Source: Lojkania enalia (taxonomy: Eukaryota > Ascomycota > Dothideomycetes > Pleosporales). Taken from it: DNA of 64,000 nucleotides. A program made the translations under genes and the position numbers. The notes beneath the pieces were generated by a model, which saw only the letters and a list, made by a program, of their open reading frames with translations, made no database searches and was not told the origin of the DNA. Location of the stretch: assembly GCA_010094045.1 (NCBI GenBank), contig ML986585.1:95196-159195 (forward strand), read 5' to 3'. Below, one piece after another: positions 45,765 to 56,483 of this stretch (its first letter is position 1; every line of letters begins with the position of its first letter).

Positions 45765-48700
45765 TTCTTGTTCTTAGTGCTACCGAAGTTCAATAGCAAT
45801 AATTTAATGAAGACAAGGACGTGAATATTATTTGAATAGGGTTGTTGACGGCATACGCAATGCGCGTGAGAAGTTTAAAAAGCATTTACAAACGAGGTAG
45901 GTACGTTGTTGCCACAAACGACTTGAGCCATGGGTAAATTTTCAGTCACCTGGAGTTGTCCGTATATATACCCCACCCCAATATATGTGCGGTGTGCATT
46001 TCAATCGAATACGATATCATTGGGTGCAAAAGCAAACACACTCAGTCCCTAATCGTTGAAATTTCTTTCACCTAGGGGGCAGAGACGTAAGATGATTGGA
46101 TACAGAGCATACACCGAAGGGAATCATGCTCGTCAAACCCTGTTCATGCATACCCGTGCCATTGGATTCAAACATTGAGTCCTTCACTATGGTTCACACT
46201 AACTAGATCTGTTATGTAAGACGCCTTATGCTGACCACCTAGTTCATCATTCACGCCGCATGCGTGTTCTCAAAACATTTCTAAGTGCATGGTTGAAATG
46301 GAAAAGACTCCACGATTAGCCATTCTCATCCTAGAGCAGAGGCTCAGTGACCAACCGTCTCCATTGTGTTAAAAATCAATGGGTTGAAATACCCTGGCCT
46401 TGATCCTTTCGCTGAAAATCTCAAATTCAATAAAGTAGATAAGGCATACCTAAAGAGAAACGGGAAGCTAAAACCATTCCAAGTACTCAGGTCCAAGCCC
46501 ATCCGTCTAGCCGATCACGTATTCGGGATGAAGTCTACGTACTTCTTGCCGATCAATTAGTAACTCAGAAGATCCAGGTGAGCATCTCACCACCTCGCCG
46601 AATTAATGTCTAAAGGAAGGAATTCATGATAGTCCTGGGAAGCTGAATAAATCGGGCACTAACTAGTCGACAAGAGTCCGCCTAGCACTAGTCCCTTCAA
46701 TACCCCAGATTCAAAGCATCTAAGCTAGACGCTGTGCCACGCATCCTTCCCGCTCTTGTTTTATAATTGGGAATAGGTATCCTGCATATGACAACCAAAC
46801 GAGTGAGAAGAGCTCTCTAGCTGCGGCGTACGTTGTGTCACCTGTCAGCTAGTATCGTCCAGCCAATTAGGATAGTGATCTGACCACCATGAGCGTCGAA
46901 CTCCGCCTCGATGTGGATGGAATCCAAGAAGATTAGTATCATTCGGTATAAGTATCAAGGTTCTTCTCAGCACTACCTAGGCTTGATGACGAGGTGATTA
47001 GGTAGGTAGAGGCTGGTAGTCAGCCAATTAGAATCCGTCTTTCAGCACTTCACAATAATGCTTTCAAGGCATTACGGCCAGCCACAAATGTATTCCCGTC
47101 CAACTAGAACATGAATAATTGCAAGCCTTGAATCAAGTTCCTCACTAACAAGTTTTTGCTTTTCGCTGTCGCATCGTCCGTTACCACTGTGACGGTCATC
47201 AGGAATTTAATGAGAGGCGTTTGCATCTACGCTCATGAACGGCTAAAAGAAATGCCTCGGTGGTGGATCAGGAAGTATTCCCAGAATGCACTAGTAGGGC
47301 CTATGCTATCCAAATCTTTCCATAGTTCATCTCCTATCACATCGCCGACTATGCCGCAACTGGCCTGAAGTCGATCGGTAAAATCATTCATTCACGTTCA
47401 AGGGAGTCCCCAAGGCTAGGCCAGAAGATAAGAAGCTACCCACCGAGTCACGGTCAAGTCTCGAATTGAAATGAAAATCTCGTACGCAATAGAACTATAA
47501 CTATGGCACAAGTGTACATTCCAAATTGTGTTCTAGACTGAGAAAGGATTTACGGCGGGTACTGAAAGTAATATTCAGAACTAGATACGAAATGAGATGT
47601 TCTATAATAGGACAAGCCAACATTAGAATAACAGGATGTTACTTAGAGATTGTTAAATATTCACTCTGCATGTAACGTAATCTCAGCAACACATAAACAA
47701 TACAACTGACAGTTCCGGGAAACCCTGAATCGATCAACAGTCGCCGATTTCAAGAATACTCCTTATGATCCGAATTCCCCATACACAATCGACTATTCCC
47801 AAACTTGAATTATCTCTGGGTCGATCACCTGCCATATATGCAGCATCCATCCATTCCTCTAACGTATTACATACTGGCTATATCCGCTCCTAGAAAAAGG
47901 ATCAGCAAAACTGCCGAACTCTTACAAAATAAATACCGATTCCCCAGCACTAAGCTCAAATCCTCCAATCAACGTACATACACCGATCCCGGCCCCCCTA
48001 CGGGGAACACGGGAACCACAGACACCGTGGGAAGATCCGCATGCACATCCGTCTCCCAATGCCTCATGAAAAGCCCAGAAGTCAATTCTCCTACCCCATA
48101 CAAAAAGCAAATTACCGAAAAACCTTCGCATTCAATACTCAACCTAGAGGTCATATTGCCAAGCACCAATTCCCCAATGTGGGCAGCCGTGTAGATCCCT
48201 TCCATATCCATGCCGCACCAATACCCAATACTGTGCATCACTTCCCTATCCACGCGGCACGGGTTCCAAATAATTGTGAGGCTTGGTCTTCCTTTTGGTA
48301 GCTTTAGACGAATGTATGCGCGTTGTAGCATGATTTAATAGGTGCACCAGCATGGGCACAAGTCTAACGTGGCCTTCACAAGTTGTTGAGCGTATTGTAG
48401 ATCACTTCCTGATGTGTTTCTGTATCGTGTCCGAATGAGGCGTTGCTTGATATTCACTAGGGTCGAATCAAGCACACGATATTCTTGAACAGAAAGATTG
48501 TAAGCTGTTGCTGACGGCCTATCAATGGCAAGATAACATATGAATAAGCGCTATGCAATTTTAGACCTAGGTCTTATTTCAAGGGCCTGAACGGTCTTTT
48601 GAATCGAGATCTCGAGTCGTATAGGACGTATTCCTCGGTTGAGGGGTGGAGAGGTACGGAAGGACGGGATGACCCGTGGAAAAGCGTAGAGAGCCTAACA

Positions 48701-48947
48701 GACATAGACGATCAATCGCATTATCGCTCACCGCCAACGTATCAAAGACTATCAGCCCGGATCAAGACCTTGTTCATTCCACATTGCAATACAGTCATGT
48801 GATGGTATGCATCTGCACAACGGCACATCCTTGCTCACATCACATCTTTGCCGCACTCAAGCTCGGCGCCCTTTAGCCTCGCCACCAAATCTAGCAAATC
48901 GCCAATCAGGCTACCTGCTTACTCCTCACAAGTGAACCTCGGCGACC
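45765..48947. other. Gene desert, about 3.2 kb
   Basis: A palindromic TATA-like gtatatatac at 45962-45971 lies about 200 bp upstream of the PLP-enzyme start and may serve it. Beyond that only short open frames occur; the longest (48331-47969, minus, 120 codons) has no recognisable domain. Confidence 0.5.
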
Positions 48948-50892
48948 TCATTTCAAGAGTCCCTCCTCTATAGCTTTGATCTGCAGTGCTAGGACCCTCG
49001 AATAATATCTCGAAATCGCAAGATTACCCCCATGGAACCATAGCCCCGGGTGCCCACTCCTCTGCCACATAGTCCTGAATTCGCCCTCGGCATTCAGGCC
49101 CCAAACATCGCCGACCCGGTCTGCGACCTCGTCGCCGAAGATACTTCGTGCTTCGGTCCGCATATTCTGGTACCCAGTCGCGAAGACAATTTCATCGCCC
49201 TCGAGCTTCGTCCCGTCAGCGAACTCCAAGCCATTGGGAAGCACCTGTGCGATCTCGACGCCCTGCTTCATTTTGATTTTGCCATCGACAATGAGCTGGG
49301 AGGCGCCGACATCGATGTAGTATCCGCCACCACGCTGGTAATACTTCATCAGCAGACCACTGTCCATAGGGCCTTTGTCTACTCCGAAGCCCGCTTTCCG
49401 AAGACCATCTAGGATCTGCTTGTCAGCGTCATTCTGTTTCTTGGTAACCTTGACCTGCTGCGTCTTGAAGAGCGCGGATGGCATGCCCCAGAGGGATATA
49501 TCTGCATCCTCGACAGGCGGGCCGTCTTCGTCATATAGCCCCTTGAGAGCGATGTCCGTGATGGAGGCAGACGATATGACGCATGTTGTACTACGCTGCA
49601 CCATGGTGATATCGTATCCCTTTTCATAGAAGTCTTGCGCGATGTCATGGCCGGAATTGCAGGATCCGACGACGATGGCCTTCTTGCCCTGAGAGTTGGG
49701 CGACGCACCCGGAAATTCGGAACTGTGACATAGTCGCTTGCCGGCAAATGAATCCATGCCTTTGATTGCTGGGAAGTTTTTCTTTCCTGAGTGGCCAGTA
49801 CATTGGATGATGTGTCGTGGATGGAATGTCCGAGTCTCGGTAGTTCCATCCGGCTTCTTGCGTTCGAGGAGGACGGTCCATTGCTGCTTACTTTCGTCCC
49901 AGGAAGTGGATTTCAGGAGTGTGCTGGTCCATACATTGAGTTCCAAGAGCTTGACGTAGGACTCGAAAAATTCTGCAAGCTTGTCTTTAGGAGTGAAGAC
50001 GGGCCAGTGAGCCGGGAATGGGACGTATGGCATGTGGTCATACCACACTGGATCATGAAGGACGAGTTGGTGATATCTCTTGCGCCAGTTATCACCAACA
50101 CGCTCATTGCTATCGATCACAAGAGCTGGGATTTTTAGCATTTGAAGACGTGCTGCAGCAGTTAGACCGCCTTGTCCGGCTCCTATTTGAAGTCAGCCAT
50201 AGTCCTCGAGGCCTTTATTAGAGATATGGTGGTCACATCGAGGTAGACATACCAATTATCAAGACCTTTGGATCGCTACCCTCGAAGTTTGCTTCAGCCT
50301 CCCTTGTCTCCTTCCAATTCTTTCGATCGGGATTCCCGCCGTGCTGTACACCCTTCGCTCTTCTATGGCCGGTTGGCTCTTCAAAGCCTTTTAATTCCTG
50401 TAATGTGGTGAAGATTGTAAATATCTTCCATTGTCCACCTTCCTCTGCAAGTTTTATGAGGCCCTTGCCTCTGCCGACTCCCGTCTCGAACTTGGTGTAG
50501 AACTGAATTCCTTTCACATCACCCCATGCATCGATTGGGCCAAATTTTGGACCTCGAAATGCTGCTGAGGTATCGATCTCAAGTTTTGTGAGAGGCACGG
50601 TGCTAGATTTGAGGAACTGGAGGATGTTGTCGCGACCTTTCACAGTGTGAAGCTCCCAGGTGAGAGCAAGGTGATCGCGCAACCAGCTGTTGTCTTCCAA
50701 GAAAAGTGTTGAAAGACCTGAGTAGTCCTTCTTAGAGAGAGCTTCATTGAATTTCTTGATAATATCGTTGGCTACTTTGGCTGTATCGACAGACGTTGAT
50801 TGGGATGATGCCGGGAACTCGGCCAATGGAATGTTGACGGAACCTGGCTCAACGCGCTGGCTCGAGGGTCCTGGCCCATCATGCGCACCCAT
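48948..50892 (-). CDS. Flavin-containing monooxygenase with N-terminal NTF2/SnoaL-like domain
   Basis: Two exons: 50892-50253, a 70-nt intron 50252-50183, and 50182-48948; 624 aa. Residues about 35-165 form an NTF2/SnoaL-like cup ('ANDIIKKFNEALSKKDYSGL', 'WELHTVKGRDNILQFL'). The intron falls inside the FAD Rossmann motif, and splicing gives 'VLIIGAGQGGLTAAARL' (G214-x-G-x-x-G219). Then come 'NERVGDNWRKRYHQLVLHDP', 'QCTGHSGKKNFPAI', the NADPH motif 'VVGSCNSGHDIA' (G386-S-C-N-S-G391) and 'FATGYQNM' (about 547-554). These are features of class B flavin monooxygenases of the YUCCA/FMO-like kind, which add one oxygen atom to N, S or carbonyl carbon. The NTF2-FMO fusion is common in ascomycetes; the substrate is unknown. 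Apparently cytosolic. It is intact although its right-hand neighbours are dead enzyme genes. Confidence 0.93.
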
Positions 50893-51739
50893 TGCTCTGT
50901 GCTTGGAGATCTAGAAGGGGTAAATGGGCTAAATAGGGATGTCGGAGGAGTGAATATCAAAGCACGTATTTTCTTGGGAAGAAAAGAAAAAAAGATTACG
51001 CAACATCGACGATTGGAAAAATGGAAAACTCGCAAACACGATGCCGACGACAACGACTACGACCGCATTTTAATGCTCGGGGAGCCAGCTGATCGCGGTA
51101 CTTGGTAGTTGCACGAGACTCGCGGAAACAATCCGGTCGTAGGTTAACCTGCCTTAGTGGGTGGCATTGCTCGGCAAACCTTCCTCCTCAGAAAGGCACA
51201 AGCGGGGAGCAACATCACCACTCCGAAAACTGAAGCCGTATCCCCAAGAAATGGGGAATCTTGCGGGGTCAAAAAACAAGTTGATGGGAATGAGCCAATC
51301 GATTCACTGAGAACCATCGTTTCCGGCGGTCCGTGAGCCAGGCCCAAATTGACCCCTCTGTTATCGGAACGCTCGCTACAACGCATCCTTCGACAGTGAT
51401 GTGAAGATGACAACAATACAGAACGTCGGATAGTATCAGCTACTGGCGGGAATGACGATTCACACGATGCCAGGGGCTAGGTCAAGACGATTGCCCAAGG
51501 ACAAAGCTGAAACAAGGATCAAGCTCGTAGCAAATTTATTACCCAACTTCCACCGCCTATCACGAAATATGTAACTTTATTGTGAAGGGGAAATTCTTGG
51601 ACAGCTCACGTGTAGGTCGGTGGATTAATACGGAGAGAAGCCAAAAGCATCCGATATCAGGCCCACGCATGTTCCATCTAGGAAACCTCCACTTCTCTTA
51701 GCATGCCAACCCTCCCGGACCAGAAAGATAAAACTATGC
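50893..51739. other. Upstream region of the monooxygenase; otherwise empty
   Basis: An A/G-rich stretch near 50960-51020 is the complement of a CT-rich 5' UTR for the monooxygenase. The rest has no recognised feature. Confidence 0.5.
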
Positions 51740-52060
51740 CTGTAATGGGTGCGATTGCGCCGTGAATGTAGAATTTGCAATGTCAACAGTAGAGCGACAT
51801 CTGCTCAAGACGTCCGGGAGTATATCCAGGGTTTTCAGTGTAGACGGATAGACATTATTTACAATAATGTCGGCATGACGGCAGCCGGAACGTCAGTTGC
51901 TATGCCCGACAGTGCCCGAGCCGTGAAATTCGATCCGGTTTGGGAAAGTCTCTACTCGCGTTGCCATAGTGGGTTGCCCCTTAGGCGCCGGCGGGAACAA
52001 CTTGTCCATTGTAGTTTTCTCATATGTCGAAAACTCTAGGGCAGCTCTACTAGTGGATGG
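51740..52060 (+). pseudogene. Short-chain dehydrogenase (SDR) fragment
   Basis: A core piece of a classical SDR: 'VREYIQGFQCRRIDIIYNNV' continuing 'GMTAAGTSVAMPD', matching the NNxG segment of NAD(P)-dependent oxidoreductases, then 'YSRCHSGLPL' at the position of the following helix. The N-terminal TGxxxGxG motif and the catalytic YxxxK are missing, and stops follow directly. A decayed remnant. Confidence 0.6.
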
Positions 52061-52573
52061 AGGATTGAAGGTCTAGAGAGGAACGGAATGTTGGCTTTCA
52101 AGCAATCGGGAGGATAATGTGGGCATAGATAGCATCAGCCAAATATCGTCAATTCTGGAAGACGGCGTCAACGGCCCGGGACTCTGGATATACCTTCATA
52201 GCCAATGTTATGTTAAAATGAGCAGGCATTGTTGCCCATGAACACCAATTGAAAAGGATGAGACTAATACTGAACAGGTTCAGCGTGAGAGGCTAAGGGC
52301 GGCTGTTCCTGAGGTCAGTGCGCAGCCGCTCCCCTCTCGCACACGTCACCTACCTCTCCATGCTTCGACTTCACGGCGTCTCTGCAAACGATTGCTCCCT
52401 ATTCTGTTGCGTAGATATGTCCCTCTAGAACTACTTATTTTTTTTTTCACTATGCTTCATCACTAAAACTCGACCTTTGATTTGCACGCCAATGAATTTG
52501 GCCCCCAAGGCACTGCCATAGCCTCGTTTGATGTTTCATCCTACGCAAGGCCGGCACTCGTAAGGAGGACGCC
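52061..52573. other. Intergenic, nothing recognised
   Basis: Degenerate sequence after the SDR fragment, then the promoter region of the small membrane protein. Includes a T10 run near 52438-52448. Confidence 0.5.
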
Positions 52574-52574
52574 G

Positions 52575-52582
52575 TATATAAA
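52575..52582 (+). promoter_or_regulatory. TATA box of the small membrane protein gene
   Basis: tatataaa, 67 bp upstream of the ATG at 52649, with a pyrimidine-rich leader between. Confidence 0.6.
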
Positions 52583-52648
52583 CCTTAGTTACTAGCCCTG
52601 CAGCTAGTAGCATTCGGTCTTCTAAACTTTTCAGTCATTTTTGACATT

Positions 52649-53441
52649 ATGGTCATCACTCTATCTTCACTGAACGATGCCTACGCCTCAAAGAAATTCG
52701 ACCTCAAGGTCAAAAAGACCAAGATCCGCGGCACGTACACGCGTGCGGACCCTAGCTGGTTGATAGCGGATCTCTCCTGGATTGCGCTTTCAATCATCGC
52801 AGCCTTCGTCGTAGCTGGTGCCATTCTCGAAGAGCGTCGAAGCGAGTTCATGATCACCATAACTGGTGGGCCCGGGCAGACTGATTTCTCCGACATCAAG
52901 CCAGAAGCGCTCATCCAGTTCCTGGCGTCCAAACCTGATCAGGTGCAGAAGTCCCTTGATTATGGAAATAAGGTACAGCGTCCCCGCCTCGACAATTTCA
53001 GGTCTCAAGCCTAATACTTCCCAGCGCCTCCATTACCTCGCCTTCTTTGTCGACCACCTCCCTTCCTTCATCTCCAAGCCGAATCGCGTCACCACCCTCC
53101 TCGCTTATATCTGCACACTTTGCTGCATCTGGCGGTTCTGGCTCTTGCATCGGAAGTGGCGCTTCAACAACGTATTTGTTTTTGGAACGTATGGCTTGTG
53201 GATTATCCTCTCATGGACAACACAGTTGGATGATGCCCTTGTAACATGGACTGCGATATACCTGGTCCTGCCACTTCTATCTCTGTGCAGTGTCATACTG
53301 CATAGGATGCTGGGCAGCAACGCCTGGAAGCCGCCTACCTTCTCGATTGAGGAGGCAAACGAGCGGCATGAGCTTCGACCGATGGCACGCAATGAGGATA
53401 CCGAGGCACTATTAAATAGTGATGAAATGAATAAAAAGTGA
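52649..53441 (+). CDS. Small four-TM membrane protein, unknown function
   Basis: Two exons, 52649-52972 and 53010-53441, 251 aa, if a very short 37-nt intron (gtacag...ctcaag) is used. Donor gtgcag at about 52942 (67-nt intron) keeps the same frame and would remove ten residues. TM helices: 'WIALSIIAAFVVAGAIL' (about residues 48-66), then after the junction 'TTLLAYICTLCCIWRFW', 'NNVFVFGTYGLWIILSW' and 'WTAIYLVLPLLSLCSVIL', with a polar acidic tail ending 'DTEALLNSDEMNKK'. The first 45 residues are basic. No family recognised. The second half is continuous and well composed, so it looks functional. Confidence 0.7.
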
Positions 53442-53879
53442 GACTTCTGAAAGTGTGTCCGGCAAGGGGGACACATTTGATCAATAGATATACTCTTGGG
53501 ATACCTAAATATTTACCCTTTATTTCAGTTCTCCGCGTGAGGCAGTCTGCGAGAGCCGCTCTATGCATGCAAACATTTATCAGCCGCCATTTCTATTCTT
53601 ATTCTGTGCTCTCTGTCGTACTACTTCTATGCACTATTTCCAAAAGGCAGCTTGTTACGGCCTCTAATATGTTTCCTTTGGCCTGCTATATTACCTTAGC
53701 ATCAGCTAGAAAGAAATACATTCATTTACACGCCAGAATATACCGAAAAATCTCTCGTATAGCTGCAAAGACACCGACCCTCCCACTCTGTTCCCATTAC
53801 ACCTACCCATGCGTACCCCAACCAATCCTTCAATCTCCCAGTTAAACCCCCATTACTTTCCCGTCTCACTAATCCCCCC
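53442..53879. other. 3' region, nothing recognised
   Basis: AT/CT-rich sequence between the membrane protein gene and the deacetylase relic. Confidence 0.5.
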
Positions 53880-54830
53880 ATTCTAGAATTCGCCCGCCAT
53901 CCTCTCAAATGTGGAGCACTCCACACCATCATGCTCATTAACTCACTCATTAAATCTCTCATGCGCTATTAAAATATGCGGCCTTCTCTAAAACTTGCGG
54001 ATGAATACTAACTGCGAAATTAAAATCATCAATATGATTACAACACCAAGTAATCGTATTCCTCCACATGCGGATTCGGCCGCACACCATCCCATTGAAA
54101 TGGCGACCAATCGTTCAGTGTCCAGTTCGTCGGGGTCTCGACAAGGTTGGATGGCGAGACATGTTTCATGGACACCATCCAGCTCGAAGCGTCCTACTTG
54201 TAGTCCGTAGTGGGCATTTTCTTCTTTCCCCCTTGCTGACGTAGTACGGCTGGAAGCCGTCGTACATGAACGAGTGGTCGTAGCTGATGCTTATTTGTTG
54301 TAGAAGGGTGATTTGCTCGGGGTGGTTTCTCTAGAACGGCGATGTGAAGCTGGCGGGTGGCTTGCCGCAGAAGTCGGCCTGGATGTCGATGGCTTTGCGG
54401 AGGACGGCGGTTAGTTGTGGGTGTTGAGGTCGGAGCAGAATTCGTGGGTATAGCCCTTTAGACCGATGGCACAGTGTATAAGAACAGAGGAGTAGGGAGC
54501 TTGGACAGAAGGGGAGATGCATTTTGTGGCCCACTTACCGGATTCTGGCCATCTCGTTGGGGAATGTTTCGATTGTGTGACCGAGGATGAACCAAGTGTA
54601 TTATCCGTTTTTGGACGCGTAGAGGTTGGGCAGGCGCTCGACGCCGCGGGTTGCCCTAAAGACGCCAGCAATGGTATGTTTGGGGTTTCCGGAGATGGGA
54701 TGTTTACCTGACCTTGCGAGACACTTGTTAGATTGGGCTTTCGGCCGACGGTGACATGACGTGGTTCACGACGGCATTAGCATCGATTCCGGACCCGACA
54801 AGTACATGTTCCTTACCCATAATATATGAT
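53880..54830 (-). pseudogene. Polysaccharide deacetylase (NodB-type) relic
   Basis: Read across stops and shifts on the minus strand: 'GIDANAVVNHV' (about 54760-54735), 'TRGVERLPNLYASKN', 'YTWFILGHTIETFPNEMARI' (about 54605-54545), 'LTAVLRKAIDIQADFCGKPP', 'ASFTSPF', 'HPEQITLLQQ', 'ISYDHSFMYDGFQPYYV', 'LVETPTNWTLNDW', 'AVSIHPQVLEK' and 'NEHDGVECSTFERMAGEF'. These are the successive blocks of fungal polysaccharide/chitin deacetylase-like proteins, metal-dependent enzymes that remove acetyl groups from N-acetylated sugars. The usual D-V-D metal site reads G-I-D-A-N, and there are at least six stops (TAG/TAA) and several frameshifts. Probably two intron remnants (donors gtcagg and gtaagt). Non-functional. 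Confidence 0.75.
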
Positions 54831-55517
54831 GTATGAATGGAGGAAGCCGAGAGATACAATCAACACTCTTTATATGCAGAGACGAGAACACGAACTGTTC
54901 CATTGGAAATGGCCCCAGAAATAAGATAGTAGCTCCAGGGCACGGATTCGTGCGAAAATAGGGCAGGAGCATCAGACTTGAGCAAAAGATGGATGATGAG
55001 TTCGAATGCTAGAAGGAGAGCGTACTTGATAGGCCTTTCGTGAGTCTCAACCGTGGCCAGGACCATGTGGTGAGATATTGCCGGGCGACCCATGGCCCCT
55101 CATCACTCCTCTTCTAACAATCCTACCCAAAGAAAATCAACGGACTAAATATTCAACCGTAGCCTTTGCATCTCTTGCCCCTCGCGTTTACGTATACCAA
55201 GCCAACATGTTGCGGAGTTTCGGAGGTTCGGCGCAAAACAACAAATAGCCAGCCGTAGTGGGGGTGTCCACCAACTAAAGAGGGGCTGGATCAGCGGAGA
55301 TGCGCGCGTTATCGCTTGGTGATGAGCATCGTGGTTCCATGTTTACAGTTGCGAACTGTTTTTCTGCACAGAACTTGATGGATAGCCGCACATTGGCCTT
55401 GGGAAAGATAGGCAAAGGAGTAGAGGATGGCTTGCGACGTGCCCTCGCCCTCCATAAACCTCTCCTGTCCCTACTCTTCCTGCACGACTACAACATAGCC
55501 GAACCCGCCCTCCTTAC
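54831..55517. other. Intergenic, nothing firm
   Basis: A 77-codon minus-strand frame (55093-54860) has a hydrophobic stretch but no recognised motif. Nothing else. Confidence 0.45.
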
Positions 55518-56278
55518 TTGATACTCCCAAATCCCGATTTCGGCTTGAATCAAAGAACTTGGCCATCAATAGCTCCTAACTCCCAAGCAATCCTCATCGT
55601 AGGCGGCGGCCAAGGCACCGGCCTCGAGACCACGAAATCCACCCTCTCGATCTCTCCATCCTCGAAAAACATCGTCGTCTTCGGCCTCCACATCGATTTC
55701 TCCCTCGAGCTCCTCTCCAAAGAACACACCGGCCGCCTATAGACGATTCAAGGCGACGCAACCTCCTCCCCGGACCGTTCCAAAGCCGTCAAAACCTACA
55801 CAAGTCAGTTCGGCGGCATCGACACGCTAGTGTACTGCGCCGGCCTCATAACACCCATTGAGAGGATAGAAAAGGTTGATATCAAAGCGATCAAGAAGTC
55901 GTACGACACCAACGTCTTCGGCGCAATGGCCATGGTACGTCGCAGACCCACCTTCCGATAATGTCAATGCGATATATATATTAATATCGATGCCATTGAA
56001 GCGCTAACTCTGTATCCCTCATCTCCGAAAATCCGCATTCGCAAACCCCACCAATGCCGGAGGACGTGATTGCAGGTAAATTTAAGGGGATTCTGGCGGA
56101 TCATGAGATTGAGCGGTTTTGGCTTTGGAATGAGATTGGGGATGACTTTGTGGAACCGGCGGAATGGTGTGGCGAGGCGGTTGCGAAGTTGGCGGTGGGT
56201 TTGTTTGTGGGCGGGAAGAGTGGGGAATGTATGGATTATGATCAGCACGTTATTGTTCCCAAGAGCAGTGCGAAGTAA
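55518..56278 (+). pseudogene. Short-chain dehydrogenase with internal deletion
   Basis: The N-terminal Rossmann part reads 'AILIVGGGQGTGLET' (a TGxxxGxG variant), then a TAG at 55740-55742 where Trp is likely, then 'IQGDATS', 'QFGGIDTLVYCAGLITP' (the NAG region) and 'NVFGAMAM' before a donor-like gtacgt at 55936. The sequence then jumps to a C-terminal piece (56054-56278): 'IERFWLWNEIGDDFVEPAEW' followed by 'AVGLFVGGKSGECMDYD'. The whole middle, including the catalytic Ser and YxxxK, is missing in a gap of about 120 bp. A deletion is more likely than an intron. The 5' half is more GC-rich than its surroundings, so the loss may be recent. Confidence 0.72.
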
Positions 56279-56483
56279 TAATCAAAATGGAGAAGAGATG
56301 ATGGAAACTGTAATCTAATAGGTTAGAAGGCGTAATGGGGCCCTTCGCGCCAGCTACAGCAAATCATTGCCATAGAGTAGAACTCGGGAACTCGTACAGA
56401 TTAGCAACGAAGAATTAGAGCCATTATTGAATACAGAGAATTACAAGTTTAGCTATATTTCCCCTGAATATCACTTATCATAC
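56279..56483. other. Short spacer
   Basis: Between the dead SDR and the stop codon of the 7TM gene on the other strand (tail-to-tail). Nothing seen. Confidence 0.5.

Noticed and set aside
45482..45799. N-terminus of the PLP enzyme as a continuous 576-codon frame
   Set aside because: Its first 90 residues do not match the family, whereas a 46-nt intron into another frame restores the conserved N-terminus.
47805..48331. Overlapping 129- and 120-codon frames on opposite strands
   Set aside because: Neither has a recognisable domain, signal or gene-like context.
49050..49412. 120-codon + strand frame inside the monooxygenase
   Set aside because: Antisense shadow of conserved coding sequence.
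55936..56053. The gap in the second SDR as an ordinary intron
   Set aside because: The two flanking coding pieces lack about half of an SDR, including YxxxK, so splicing would not restore an enzyme.
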